Source: Acidovorax sp. sif1233 (GTDB lineage Bacteria; Pseudomonadota; Gammaproteobacteria; Burkholderiales; Burkholderiaceae_C). From it: a stretch of 64,000 nt of DNA. The position numbers and the translations under genes were made by a program. Location of the stretch: positions 868,001 through 932,000 of the forward strand of contig NZ_JAHUWZ010000001.1 in the NCBI RefSeq assembly GCF_019218755.1, in the 5' to 3' direction. Each line of letters starts with the position of its first letter. Within the stretch, counting starts at the first letter, position 1. Under the pieces are notes generated by a model. The model was not told the origin of the DNA, searched no databases, and saw only the letters and a program-made list of their open reading frames with translations. This document shows, piece after piece, positions 53,507-62,246 of the stretch.

Positions 53507-54319
53507 TCAGGGGTTCAGCGACGCCAGGTTGAGCAGGGAGGCCTCCATGGCGGCGGCCGTGGCCAGCGGCTGCTCCATGGGGAAAAGGTGGCTGCCGTCG
53601 AGCATCATCGTGCGGCCCTGGGTGATGCGCAGCGTCATGGCCATGCCCACCTGCTTCATTTCGTCCGAGTCCCGCCCGCCGATGAAGGCGGCCGGGCATT
53701 GCAGCGGATGGGTGCTGAGCAGCCGGCCCAGGTTGTGCGGCAGCGTGTTGTAGATGGCGGTTTCCACCGCACGGTCGAATCCGAGCACGCGCTTGCCATC
53801 GTGGTCCTGCAGTCCGTGGCTGATGTAGTCCTGCAACACGTCCGGATGCCACTGTGCAAAGGCCTTCTTCTTGCGGAAGTGTTCCAGCGCCTCGTCATTG
53901 CTGGCCCAGCTGAAGCGCCGCTGCCGGCTGATCTTGCCGGGCGAGATGGAGCCCACCACCTGCGTGCGCTTGGCCACCCCGACCGCGTTGGCCTTCCAGC
54001 CGCCCAGCAGGGGCGAGTCGATCAGCAGCACGCCGCGCACGAGCTCGGGGTGGCGGGCCGCTGCCATCACGCTCAGAAAACCGCCGAGCGAATGCCCTGC
54101 CAGAAACACTGGCGCACCCAGGCGCTGGACCTGCGCCGTGGCGAAGTCGGCGAGCTGCTGCACCAGGTGCGGCCAGTTGTTGGTGACGGGGTACCTGGGG
54201 TCGTGCCCATACCGATCCACCGCGCTCACTTCGAACCCGCGGGCCCGCAGGTGCTTGAAAAGGACGCGGTAGGTGCTCGCTGGGAAGCTGTTGGCGTGCG
54301 AAAAGACGATGGGAAGCAT
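53507..54319 (-). CDS. Alpha/beta hydrolase
   Basis: 270 residues, cytoplasmic. It starts MLPIVFSHANSFPASTYRVL with the oxyanion-hole SHANSFPAS segment. The nucleophile is in LAGHSLGGFLS (GxSxGG), with Asp in FIGGRDSDE and His in LDGSHLFPME. The layout is typical of a small esterase or peptidase-like hydrolase. It ends 130 bases from the carotenoid-type gene and begins 48 bases after the Anbu-like gene on the same strand, so it could share the Anbu transcript. The substrate is unknown. Confidence 0.9.
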   Translation of the reverse strand: MLPIVFSHANSFPASTYRVLFKHLRARGFEVSAVDRYGHDPRYPVTNNWPHLVQQLADFATAQVQRLGAPVFLAGHSLGGFLSVMAAARHPELVRGVLLIDSPLLGGWKANAVGVAKRTQVVGSISPGKISRQRRFSWASNDEALEHFRKKKAFAQWHPDVLQDYISHGLQDHDGKRVLGFDRAVETAIYNTLPHNLGRLLSTHPLQCPAAFIGGRDSDEMKQVGMAMTLRITQGRTMMLDGSHLFPMEQPLATAAAMEASLLNLASLNP

Positions 54320-54366
54320 GGGGTACCCGGCAGGAGTGAAGGTCGGGCGCTGCGGCCCCGCGGCCG

Positions 54367-55194
54367 TCAGATCAGCTTGTCCAGATGGTTGGTGATCTTC
54401 TTGAGCGGCTTGCTGCGCGCCGGGTTCACCATGATGGGCACGGTGGTCACGCCGCCGCCCCAGGCGGGGTCTTCGATGCTGTCGAACACCTGGCGCAGCT
54501 TCTGGCCCCAGCTGTCGTGCAGCATGCGGAAGTAGGGATTGTTCTCGTCGATGCACACCACTTTCTCGGTCGAGAAACGGTCCACCTCATAGACGACGAG
54601 GTCCAGCGGCAGGCCCACCGAGAGGTTGGACTTGAGCGTGCTGTCCATGGAGACCAGCGCGCACTTGGCGGCTTCGTCCAGCGGTGTTTCGGGCGTCAGC
54701 ACGCGGTCGAGCACGGGCTTGCCGTACTTGGATTCGCCGACCTGGAAGTACGGCGTCTCGGACGTCGCCTCGATGAAGTTGCCGGCCGAATACACCTGGA
54801 ACAGGCGCATGCCCTCGCCCTTGATCTGGCCGCCGAACACCATGGACACATTGAAGTCCACGCCCGAGCGCTTGAGCGCCGCCCCGTCGCGCTCGTGCAC
54901 GTGGCGCACGGCGGCGCCCAGCACGCGGGCCGCGTCGAACATGCTCTTGGCGTTCCAGATGGAGATCGTCTCGCCCGAGTCACCATCCTTGAGCTGCTCG
55001 GTCTGCAGGATCTCGCGCACCGACTGCGAAATGGACAGGTTGCCCGCCGACAACAGCACCATGAAGCGGTCGCCCGCCTTCTCATACACCATCATCTTGC
55101 GGAAAGAGCTGATCTGGTCCAGGCCGGCGTTGGTGCGCGAATCGGACAGGAAAACCAGCCCGGCGTTGAGTTTGATGGCGACGCAATACGTCAT
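54367..55194 (-). CDS. Proteasome-type peptidase, Anbu family
   Basis: 275 residues. The N-terminus MTYCVAIKLNAGLVFLSDSR exposes Thr2 as the probable nucleophile after Met removal; the following DSRTNAGLDQIS is characteristic of Anbu (the ancestral proteasome-beta relative). The Ntn-hydrolase sandwich extends to about residue 200 and the C-terminus is longer than HslV. No HslU-like ATPase is nearby. The usual Anbu partners (alpha-E protein, ATP-grasp protein and transglutaminase) are not adjacent; the transglutaminase at 17.8-18.9 kb is far away. ATG 55194 is the only good start, since it leaves the expected N-terminal Thr. Confidence 0.88.
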   Translation of the reverse strand: MTYCVAIKLNAGLVFLSDSRTNAGLDQISSFRKMMVYEKAGDRFMVLLSAGNLSISQSVREILQTEQLKDGDSGETISIWNAKSMFDAARVLGAAVRHVHERDGAALKRSGVDFNVSMVFGGQIKGEGMRLFQVYSAGNFIEATSETPYFQVGESKYGKPVLDRVLTPETPLDEAAKCALVSMDSTLKSNLSVGLPLDLVVYEVDRFSTEKVVCIDENNPYFRMLHDSWGQKLRQVFDSIEDPAWGGGVTTVPIMVNPARSKPLKKITNHLDKLI

Positions 55195-55513
55195 GGAAAA
55201 AGTGGGGTCGTTGGAAGAGAGGAACCCGCGAGTTTAGTCTGGCGTGGGAAGGCCCCCTTGGGAGGTGGTGCCGGACGGCTCTCCTGTGCTTCGTGGCGGG
55301 TATGCGAAATTGATAGCAATGGAGGGGGGATGGACAAGCGCTGCAGGCAATTTTTAATAAGAATCGGCTTGCTGCAACCCCCGCCGCCAACCCGGGGCCA
55401 CAGCAGTTGGCAAGGCAAGGTCCGCCGAGGGGGCAAAGGGCTATTCCTCCCAGGCCAGGCAGCATGCGCCCGCCGCTCCTATCATCCGCCGCTTCACCTG
55501 GAGGGGCCTTGCC
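55195..55513. other. Divergent intergenic region with a degenerate repeat copy (E)
   Basis: 319 bases between the divergent Anbu-like and lipase-like genes. A degenerate copy of the dispersed palindrome lies at about 55307-55360: flank AAATTGATAGC, a damaged left arm, right arm CAAGCGCTG, and then GGCAATTTTTAATA. The part next to the lipase gene carries GGAGGGG (about 55500), which fits a ribosome binding site. No gene or clear promoter pair was found. Confidence 0.6.
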
Positions 55514-56722
55514 GTGTTGAACCCACTGATTTTGTCTGGAACCCGCCGCGCCTGCGCGCTGGCTTTGGTTGCATTGCTGGCGGCCTGTGGCGGAGGCAGC
55601 GCGCAAGACCCCGGCGATGGAGGCAACCCTCCGGAGCCACCCCCCGCACCGGCGCGTTCCGGCCAGCTCGAATCCGCCGCCTTGCTTGGCACGGTGCCGG
55701 CCGCTGGCATCGCCGCAGCCCTGGCCGCCAAGGAATCGCTGGCCCAGGACGTGGTGCCGCGCTACAGCGTCGCCTCCTACCGGCTCGAATACCTCACCAC
55801 CGATGCCGACGGCAAGGAGGTGCGCGCCTCCGGCCTGGTCAGCGTGCCGCAAAAGCCAGCCGGCGCCAAGAGCCCGGTGCTCAGTTACCAGCACGGCACC
55901 ATCTTCCGCGATGCCGAGGCGCCCAGCAACAACGCGGTGGCGTCCGAGGTGTCGGTGGTGCTCGCGTCGCTGGGCTATATCGTGCTGGCGCCCGACTACG
56001 TGGGTTTTGGCGCCTCCAAGGGCACGCCCCACCCCTACCTGCTGGCGGCGCCCTCGGCGGCCGCCACGGCGGATTTTCTGACGGCCGCCCGCACCTGGCG
56101 CGGCCAGGCCAACGTGGCGGACAACGGCCAGCTCTTTCTGACCGGCTACTCCGAAGGCGGCTACGTCACCCTGGCCACGCACCGCGCGCTGCAGGCGGGC
56201 GGATCGCCGCACCTGCAGCAGCTGCGCATGGTGGTGCCGGGCGCGGGGCCCTACAACGTGCAGACCACCATGGATGGCCTGGTGGACCTGGTGCGGCAAG
56301 AACAGCCGGTGATCGGCGCACTCATCAACCCGGGCTTCCTGCGCTACCTGGGCGGCAGCGTGCAGCGCGAGGTGCGCCGCCTGCTGCTGCGTGCGCTCAT
56401 CCCGGGCGATGCCGACGTGGCCTACGACACGCGCTTCATCGACCACTTCCTGGCCGACGATGTGCAGGCCCTGGCCAGCGCCAGCAACGTCTACGACTGG
56501 AAACCCAACGTGCCCGTGCGCCTGTACCACGGCCGCGACGACCGCACGGTGCCCTACGCCAGCTCGGTCAGCACCGTGCGCGCCATGCAGAATCGCGGCG
56601 CGGGCGACCTGGCCGGCCTGACCGAGTGCCGCGCACGACCGGTGGCCGGGCATCTGCAGTGTGTGCCGCCGTTCATCACCTTCATGCTCGGGCAGCTGGC
56701 ACCAGTGGCGCAGGATCTTTGA
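55514..56722 (+). CDS. Secreted lipase-like alpha/beta hydrolase lipoprotein
   Basis: 402 residues from GTG 55514 (TTG 55517 is also possible). A lipoprotein signal with lipobox LLAAC (Cys 25) is followed by a Gly/Pro-rich linker and an alpha/beta-hydrolase domain with SYQHGTIF, GYSEGGYVTLA (nucleophile Ser) and YHGRDDRTVP (acid). The overall form matches the secretory lipase (LIP) family, in which large esters or triglycerides are substrates. The late His is in PVAGHLQCVPP. It is convergent with mutS after 36 bases and divergent from the Anbu gene. Confidence 0.86.
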   Translation: MLNPLILSGTRRACALALVALLAACGGGSAQDPGDGGNPPEPPPAPARSGQLESAALLGTVPAAGIAAALAAKESLAQDVVPRYSVASYRLEYLTTDADGKEVRASGLVSVPQKPAGAKSPVLSYQHGTIFRDAEAPSNNAVASEVSVVLASLGYIVLAPDYVGFGASKGTPHPYLLAAPSAAATADFLTAARTWRGQANVADNGQLFLTGYSEGGYVTLATHRALQAGGSPHLQQLRMVVPGAGPYNVQTTMDGLVDLVRQEQPVIGALINPGFLRYLGGSVQREVRRLLLRALIPGDADVAYDTRFIDHFLADDVQALASASNVYDWKPNVPVRLYHGRDDRTVPYASSVSTVRAMQNRGAGDLAGLTECRARPVAGHLQCVPPFITFMLGQLAPVAQDL

Positions 56723-56758
56723 GCCGGGGCGCCGGGCCGGGAGCCTGGCGCCGTCGCC

Positions 56759-59377
56759 TCAGCCCGCCATCTTCTTGAGCTGGTAGAGCGCATCCAGCGC
56801 CTCGCGCGGGCTCAGCGCATCGGGATTGATGCCCGCCAGCGCGGCCTCCACCGGGCTGGCGCCCGCGCCCTCGGGCGCGGCCGGGGTGGCGAACAGGTCC
56901 ACCTGCAGGTCGTTCTCGCCCGCGCGCTCCTCCAGCGCGGCCAGCGCATGGCGGGCGTGGTGCAGCACCGGCGAGGGCATGCCCGCGAGCTTGGCCACCT
57001 GGATCCCGTAGCTGCGGCTGGCCGGCCCGGGCTGGATCTCGTGCAGGAACACGATGTCCGCGCCCGACTCGGTGGCGCTCACGTGCATGTTGATCGCGTG
57101 GCGCGCCTTGGCGGGCAGCTCGGTCAGCTCGAAGTAGTGCGTGGCAAAGAGCGCGAACGCGCGGGTCTTGTCGTGCAGGTGCGTGGCGATGCCGCTGGCC
57201 AGCGCCAGGCCGTCGAAGGTGCTGGTGCCCCGGCCGATCTCGTCCATCAGCACCAGGCTGTGGGGCGTGGCCGCGTGCAGGATCTGCGCGGCCTCGGTCA
57301 TCTCCAGCATGAAGGTCGACTGCGCGTTGGCCAGGTCGTCCGCCGCGCCGATGCGGGTGTGGATCGCGTCGATGGGCCCCAGCCGGCAGCTCGCGGCCGG
57401 CACGTGGCTGCCCATGCTGGCCAGCAGCACGATCAGCGCCACCTGCCGCATGTAGGTCGACTTGCCGCCCATGTTGGGGCCGGTGATGACCTGCATGCGC
57501 GTATTGGCGTTCAGCCGCGTGTGGTTGGCGATGAAGCTGCCGCTCGACGTCTCGGCCAGGCGCGCCTCGACCACGGGGTGGCGGCCCCCTTCGATCTCGA
57601 TGCAGGGCTCGGGCACGAACTGCGGCGCGCACCAGTTCAGCGTGAGCGAGCGCTCGGCCAGCGTGCACAGCACGTCCAGCGTGGCCAGGGCCTGCGCCAG
57701 GCGGGTGAGCGCGGGCACGTGGGGCTGGAGCTGGTCGAGGATCTGCTCGTACAGCCACTTCTCGCGCGACAGGGCGCGCTCGTTGGCCGACAGCGCCTTG
57801 TCCTCGAAGGCCTTGAGCTCAGGCGTGATGAAGCGCTCGGCGTTCTTCAGGGTCTGGCGGCGGCGGTAGTCGTCGGGCACCCGGCCAAGGTTGCTGCTTG
57901 TCACTTCGATATAGAAGCCGTGCACCTTGTTGAACTGCACGCGCAGGTTGGCGATGCCGGTGCGGGTTTTCTCGCGCGTTTCCAGGTCCAGCAGAAAGGC
58001 ATCGCAGTTGGTCTGGATGGCGCGCAGTTCGTCGAGTTCGGTATCGAAGCCCGGGGCGATCACGCCGCCGTCGCGCACCAGCGCGGCGGGCTCCTCGGCG
58101 ATGGCCGCGCACAGCAGGGCGGTACAGCCCTCGGGCGGATGCAGGTGGCTGAAGATCTGAATCAAATAGGGCTCTGGCGCTTGTCCAGAAAGCGCTAGCA
58201 GCTCTGATTTTTGTAGCGTCTTGCAGAGCGCGACCAGCTCGCGCGGGCGCACCTGGCGCAGCGCGATGCGGGCGGTGATGCGCTCCACATCGCTCACGCC
58301 CTTGAGTTCGCCGCGCAGTGTGGACCAGGGGCCCGCACCGCCGCCTGCGCCGCCCGCACCCCGCAAGGCTGTGGTGGCCGACAGGCGCTGGCGTGCCTCG
58401 GCGCGGTCGCGGCGCGGCTCCAGCAGCCAGGTCTTGAGCAGGCGGCTGCCCATGCCGGTCATGCAGGTGTCCAGCAGCGAGAACAGCGTGGGCGCGTCGT
58501 CGCCGCGCAGGGTCTTCACGAGCTCCAGGTTGCGCCGCGTGGTGGCGGGCAGGTCGATGAGGTCGTCGCCGCGCTGCACCTGCACGCTGTGCACGTGCGT
58601 GAGCGTGCGGCCCTGGGTGTGCTCGGCATAGGCCAGCAGGCCGGCCGCCGCGGCGTGCGCCTCGCCCAGGTCCTGCGCGCCCCAGGCCTGCAGGCTGGCG
58701 GCGCCCAGGTTTTCGAGCAGCTTGCGCTCGCCCAGGGCGCTGTCGAACTGCCAGTCGGGCCGGGGGCTCATGGGGCAGTTGAAGGCGCCGCCCTGGCGCA
58801 GCGCCTGCAGCTGCTGCTCGAAGCGGTCCGTCACGCCCGCGCTGTAGATCAGCTCGCTGGGGCCCACGCGCGCGATCCACCCGCCCAGTTCGTCCTGCGC
58901 GCATTCGGCCAGGTGCACGCGCCCTTGCGTCACGCTCAGCCACGCCAGGCCGCAGCGCGCGCGCGGCGCCTGGTGCACGGCCATGAGCAGCGATTCGGAC
59001 TTGTCGGACAGCAGCTCCGTGTCGGTCAGCGTGCCGGGCGTGACCACCCGCACGACCTTGCGCTCCACCGGCCCCTTGGCCGCGCCCACTTCGCCCACCT
59101 GCTCGGCGATGGCCACCGACTCGCCCATCTTGATGAGGCGGGCCAGGTAGTTCTCCAGCGCATGGAAGGGAACGCCCGCCATGGTCACCGGCTGGCCGCC
59201 CGACTGGCCGCGCTGCGTGAGGGTGATGTCGAGCAGGCGCGCCGCCTTTTCGGCGTCGCCATAGAACACCTCGTAGAAATCGCCCATGCGGTAGAACACA
59301 AGCGTTTCGGGATACCCGGCCTTCAGGGCCAGGTACTGCTGCATCATGGGGGTGTGGTGCTCGAGCGTGTCGGACAT
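56759..59377 (-). CDS. mutS: DNA mismatch repair protein MutS
   Basis: About 872 residues. The mismatch-recognition Phe-x-Glu (residues 34-36 in MGDFYEVF) is followed by connector, lever and clamp domains. The ATPase carries Walker [14 protein letters not shown] (about 625-640), [12 protein letters not shown] and ATHYFELT. An upstream in-frame ATG at 59425 is less likely because [10 protein letters not shown] at 59377 matches other MutS starts. Residues about 388-405 (reading [15 protein letters not shown]) coincide with a copy of the dispersed palindrome and replace a variable part of the lever/core region. The protein is otherwise complete and should be functional. Confidence 0.95.
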   Translation of the reverse strand: MSDTLEHHTPMMQQYLALKAGYPETLVFYRMGDFYEVFYGDAEKAARLLDITLTQRGQSGGQPVTMAGVPFHALENYLARLIKMGESVAIAEQVGEVGAAKGPVERKVVRVVTPGTLTDTELLSDKSESLLMAVHQAPRARCGLAWLSVTQGRVHLAECAQDELGGWIARVGPSELIYSAGVTDRFEQQLQALRQGGAFNCPMSPRPDWQFDSALGERKLLENLGAASLQAWGAQDLGEAHAAAAGLLAYAEHTQGRTLTHVHSVQVQRGDDLIDLPATTRRNLELVKTLRGDDAPTLFSLLDTCMTGMGSRLLKTWLLEPRRDRAEARQRLSATTALRGAGGAGGGAGPWSTLRGELKGVSDVERITARIALRQVRPRELVALCKTLQKSELLALSGQAPEPYLIQIFSHLHPPEGCTALLCAAIAEEPAALVRDGGVIAPGFDTELDELRAIQTNCDAFLLDLETREKTRTGIANLRVQFNKVHGFYIEVTSSNLGRVPDDYRRRQTLKNAERFITPELKAFEDKALSANERALSREKWLYEQILDQLQPHVPALTRLAQALATLDVLCTLAERSLTLNWCAPQFVPEPCIEIEGGRHPVVEARLAETSSGSFIANHTRLNANTRMQVITGPNMGGKSTYMRQVALIVLLASMGSHVPAASCRLGPIDAIHTRIGAADDLANAQSTFMLEMTEAAQILHAATPHSLVLMDEIGRGTSTFDGLALASGIATHLHDKTRAFALFATHYFELTELPAKARHAINMHVSATESGADIVFLHEIQPGPASRSYGIQVAKLAGMPSPVLHHARHALAALEERAGENDLQVDLFATPAAPEGAGASPVEAALAGINPDALSPREALDALYQLKKMAG
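58163..58216 (-). repeat. Copy G of the dispersed palindromic element, inside mutS
   Basis: The arms contain GCGCTT (58177-58182) and AAGCGC (58190-58195), flanked by ATCAAATAGG and AGCAGCTCTGATTTTTG, the conserved outer parts of the family. It is translated in frame through the core region of MutS without disrupting the gene. Confidence 0.75.
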
Positions 59378-59531
59378 GCGGGGGGCCGGGAAATGAGGCG
59401 TGGACTGTAGCAGTTCGCCCGGCACGCGCCGCCGCGGGCCCCGCGCGGCGAAACCTGGCGGCGGGCCCGTGCCGGTCCCTGCGGCGTGTCCGGCGGGCCT
59501 CGGGTTTTCCCTTGGGAAAATGCCCCAGGTT

Positions 59532-59559
59532 TTGAACGAATGTTACGTTTAGACATACT
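59532..59559 (+). promoter_or_regulatory. Possible sigma-70 promoter for the PAS-GGDEF-EAL gene
   Basis: TTGAAC at 59532-59537 and CATACT at 59554-59559 are separated by 16 bases in an A/T-rich island of an otherwise GC-rich 280-base gap. It faces the gene starting at 59658. Four of six bases match at -10. Confidence 0.45.
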
Positions 59560-59657
59560 CTTGCCTGTATGCTGGCACTTTGGCTTTTGACCGTCGGCCC
59601 CGCCCTGCGCAGGCGGGACCCATCCCAACCGCAGGCTTCAGAGGTTCCAGAGCGACC

Positions 59658-62204
59658 GTGATCTCGTCCGAACTGTTGACCGATCTCCTCGCCCCCGCTG
59701 GTGAGGGCCCCATAGAGCCCATGGCGCAGGCGCGCTTGCAGGCCCTGGTCGATGCCGTTCCGGTGGCATTGATGGAGTTCCGGCTGCAGCGGGGCCGCCT
59801 GCTGCTGTTGGCCGCCAACGCCGCCGCCCGCCGCATGCCCGGCCTGGGCGCCGTGCGCAACCCGGGCGCGGATGCGAGCGAGGTGTTCGACCTGCTGGAA
59901 GGCACGGCGCTGCTGGACCAGCTGCACGGCGTGGTCCGGGTGGGGGCGCCGCTCGAATGCCGCCAGGTGGTGCGCGAGCCGGGCCGGCTGCTGCTGGCCT
60001 GGGATCTTTCTGCCCGCCGCGTGACCAATGACTGCATCGTGGTCACGGTGCGCGATGCCACCGAGGCCGAAACCCTGCGCTCGGCGCTGGCCGCTTCCGA
60101 ACGCGCGCTGGAGGAGGTGCGCCGCGAGCTGCGCGAGCAGACCGAGGTCTTCAACGCCATGGAGAGCCTGGCGCGCACCGGCCACTGGCGCCGCATCGAA
60201 GACCCTGGCGAGACGGTGCTGCTGTGGTCCCCGGGGCTGTGCGAGATCGCGGGTTTCGAGCAGCAGGAATGGGTGGACCCGGAGCGCGCCGTGAGCGGCA
60301 TCCTGCCCGAAGACCGCCAGGTGTTCGACAAGGTGCGCGAGCGTGGAGCCGGCGGGGATGTGGAATACCGCTGGCGCCGTCCCGATGGCGAGGTGCGGTG
60401 GATGCGTTCCCGCGTGCGGCGCACGCTCCCGCGCGACGGGGTGCAGGTGGTGATGGGCGTGGTGCAGGACGTGACGGACGAGCACCGCGCCGCCGAGCAG
60501 TTGCGCGAACAGCTGCTGTTCATCCAGCGCATCGCCAGCCGCATTCCGGGCTTCATCTACGAATACCGCCTGCACGCGGATGGCGGCACCAGCGTGCAGT
60601 ACATCAGCGATGCGGTGCGCGAATTCATGGGCGTGGAGCCGCACGAGGTCACGGCCGACCACGGCGTGCTCATGCACCGCGTGCTGGCCGAGGACCTGCC
60701 CCAGGTGCAGCGCTCCGCCATCACCTCGGTGCGCAAGCTGGTGCCCTGGCAGTGCGAATACCGCGTGCGCATGCCCGACGGCAGCGTCCGCTGGCACATG
60801 ACCAATGCCATTCCGCACCGCGAGCCCGATGGCTCGGTGGTATCGCACGGCTTCACGATGGACATCACGGACCGCAAGCGAGCGGAGCAGGAGATCGAGC
60901 GCCTGGCGTTCTTCGACGCGCTGACGGGCCTGCCCAACCGGCGGCTGCTGCTCGATCGCCTGCAGCGCTCCATCGCCGCGTGCCAGCGCACCAGGAACCT
61001 GGGCGCGCTGCTGTTCATCGACCTGGACAACTTCAAGGACCTCAACGACACCCTGGGCCACGACATGGGCGACCAGCTCCTGGCGCAGGTGGCCACGCGC
61101 CTGGTGGGCAGCGTGCGCGAGGCCGACACCGTCGCGCGCTTTGGCGGCGACGAATTCGTCGTCATGCTCGAAGTCCTGGCGCCCCAGCTGCCGCAGGCGG
61201 CCGCGCAGGCGGAAACCGTGGCCGAGAAACTTCTGGCCAGCCTGAACCAGCCCTTCGAACTGGACGGCGCCCAGCACTACAGCACCCCCAGCATCGGCAT
61301 CACCCTCTTTGGGGACGAACGCCTGAGCGTGGACGAACTGCTCAAACGCGCCGACCTGGCCATGTACCAGGCCAAGGCGGCGGGGCGCAACACCCAGCGC
61401 TTCTTCGACCCGGACATGCAGGCGGCCGTCAACGCGCGCTCCAACCTGGAGGCCGACCTGCGCCAGGGGCTGGCGCGGGGAGAACTGCTGGTGCACTACC
61501 AGCCCGTCGTGGACCACCAGTCCCAGCTCATGGGCGCCGAGGCCCTGGTGCGCTGGCGCCACCCCCAGCGCGGGATGATCAGCCCCGGCGACTTCATCCC
61601 CCTGGCAGAGCAGACAGGCCTGATCCTGCCGCTGGGGCAATACGTGCTGCAGACCGCGTGCCGGCAACTGCAGCGCTGGGCAGAGCACCCGGACACGGCG
61701 CACCTGTCCATCTCCGTGAACGTGAGCGCGCGGCAGTTTCGCCAGGCCGGCTTCGTGGCCGAAGTGCTGCAGACCCTGCACAGCCACCAGGCGGACCCGC
61801 GCAGGCTCAAGCTGGAGCTGACAGAAAGCCTGCTGCTGGGAGACATCGAGGACACCATCGCGCGGATGGTGCAGCTCAAGAGCGAAGGGGTGGGATTTGC
61901 GCTGGACGACTTCGGGACAGGGTACTCGTCCCTGTCGTACCTCAAGAGACTGCCGCTGGATCAGGTGAAGATAGACCAGAGCTTCGTGCGGGACGTGCTG
62001 GCGGACCCCAACGACGCGGCGATCGTGCGCACGATCCTGGCGCTGGCCAAGAGCCTGGACCTGCAGGTGGTGGCCGAGGGGGTGGAGACGACGGGGCAGC
62101 TGTCGTTCCTGCGGCTGCATGGCTGCGAGGGGTTCCAGGGGTTTCTTTTCGGGCGGCCCGGACCGGTGGGAGATATCGATGCCTTGCTGTATCCCGCACG
62201 GTAG
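59658..62204 (+). CDS. PAS-GGDEF-EAL cyclic-di-GMP turnover protein
   Basis: About 848 residues from GTG 59658; a TTG at 59580 would add 26 residues. Three PAS-like domains (about 35-125, 135-260 and 275-405) are followed by GGDEF (about 415-575) with LTGLPNRRLL and RFGGDEFVVML. The I-site READ is intact. EAL (about 595-840) follows with AEALVRWRHP, SVNVSARQF, LELTES, DDFGTGYSSL, KIDQSFV, EGVETTGQ and GFQGFLFGRP. Both catalytic sets look intact, so the protein can make and break c-di-GMP, with balance set by the PAS signals. No transmembrane helix is seen. It is followed after 42 bases by a Cache-PAS sensor gene on the same strand. Confidence 0.92.
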   Translation: MISSELLTDLLAPAGEGPIEPMAQARLQALVDAVPVALMEFRLQRGRLLLLAANAAARRMPGLGAVRNPGADASEVFDLLEGTALLDQLHGVVRVGAPLECRQVVREPGRLLLAWDLSARRVTNDCIVVTVRDATEAETLRSALAASERALEEVRRELREQTEVFNAMESLARTGHWRRIEDPGETVLLWSPGLCEIAGFEQQEWVDPERAVSGILPEDRQVFDKVRERGAGGDVEYRWRRPDGEVRWMRSRVRRTLPRDGVQVVMGVVQDVTDEHRAAEQLREQLLFIQRIASRIPGFIYEYRLHADGGTSVQYISDAVREFMGVEPHEVTADHGVLMHRVLAEDLPQVQRSAITSVRKLVPWQCEYRVRMPDGSVRWHMTNAIPHREPDGSVVSHGFTMDITDRKRAEQEIERLAFFDALTGLPNRRLLLDRLQRSIAACQRTRNLGALLFIDLDNFKDLNDTLGHDMGDQLLAQVATRLVGSVREADTVARFGGDEFVVMLEVLAPQLPQAAAQAETVAEKLLASLNQPFELDGAQHYSTPSIGITLFGDERLSVDELLKRADLAMYQAKAAGRNTQRFFDPDMQAAVNARSNLEADLRQGLARGELLVHYQPVVDHQSQLMGAEALVRWRHPQRGMISPGDFIPLAEQTGLILPLGQYVLQTACRQLQRWAEHPDTAHLSISVNVSARQFRQAGFVAEVLQTLHSHQADPRRLKLELTESLLLGDIEDTIARMVQLKSEGVGFALDDFGTGYSSLSYLKRLPLDQVKIDQSFVRDVLADPNDAAIVRTILALAKSLDLQVVAEGVETTGQLSFLRLHGCEGFQGFLFGRPGPVGDIDALLYPAR

Positions 62205-62246
62205 GCCCTGCCCGGGGCACGGTCCAGGCACGGCTGGGGGTGGGGC

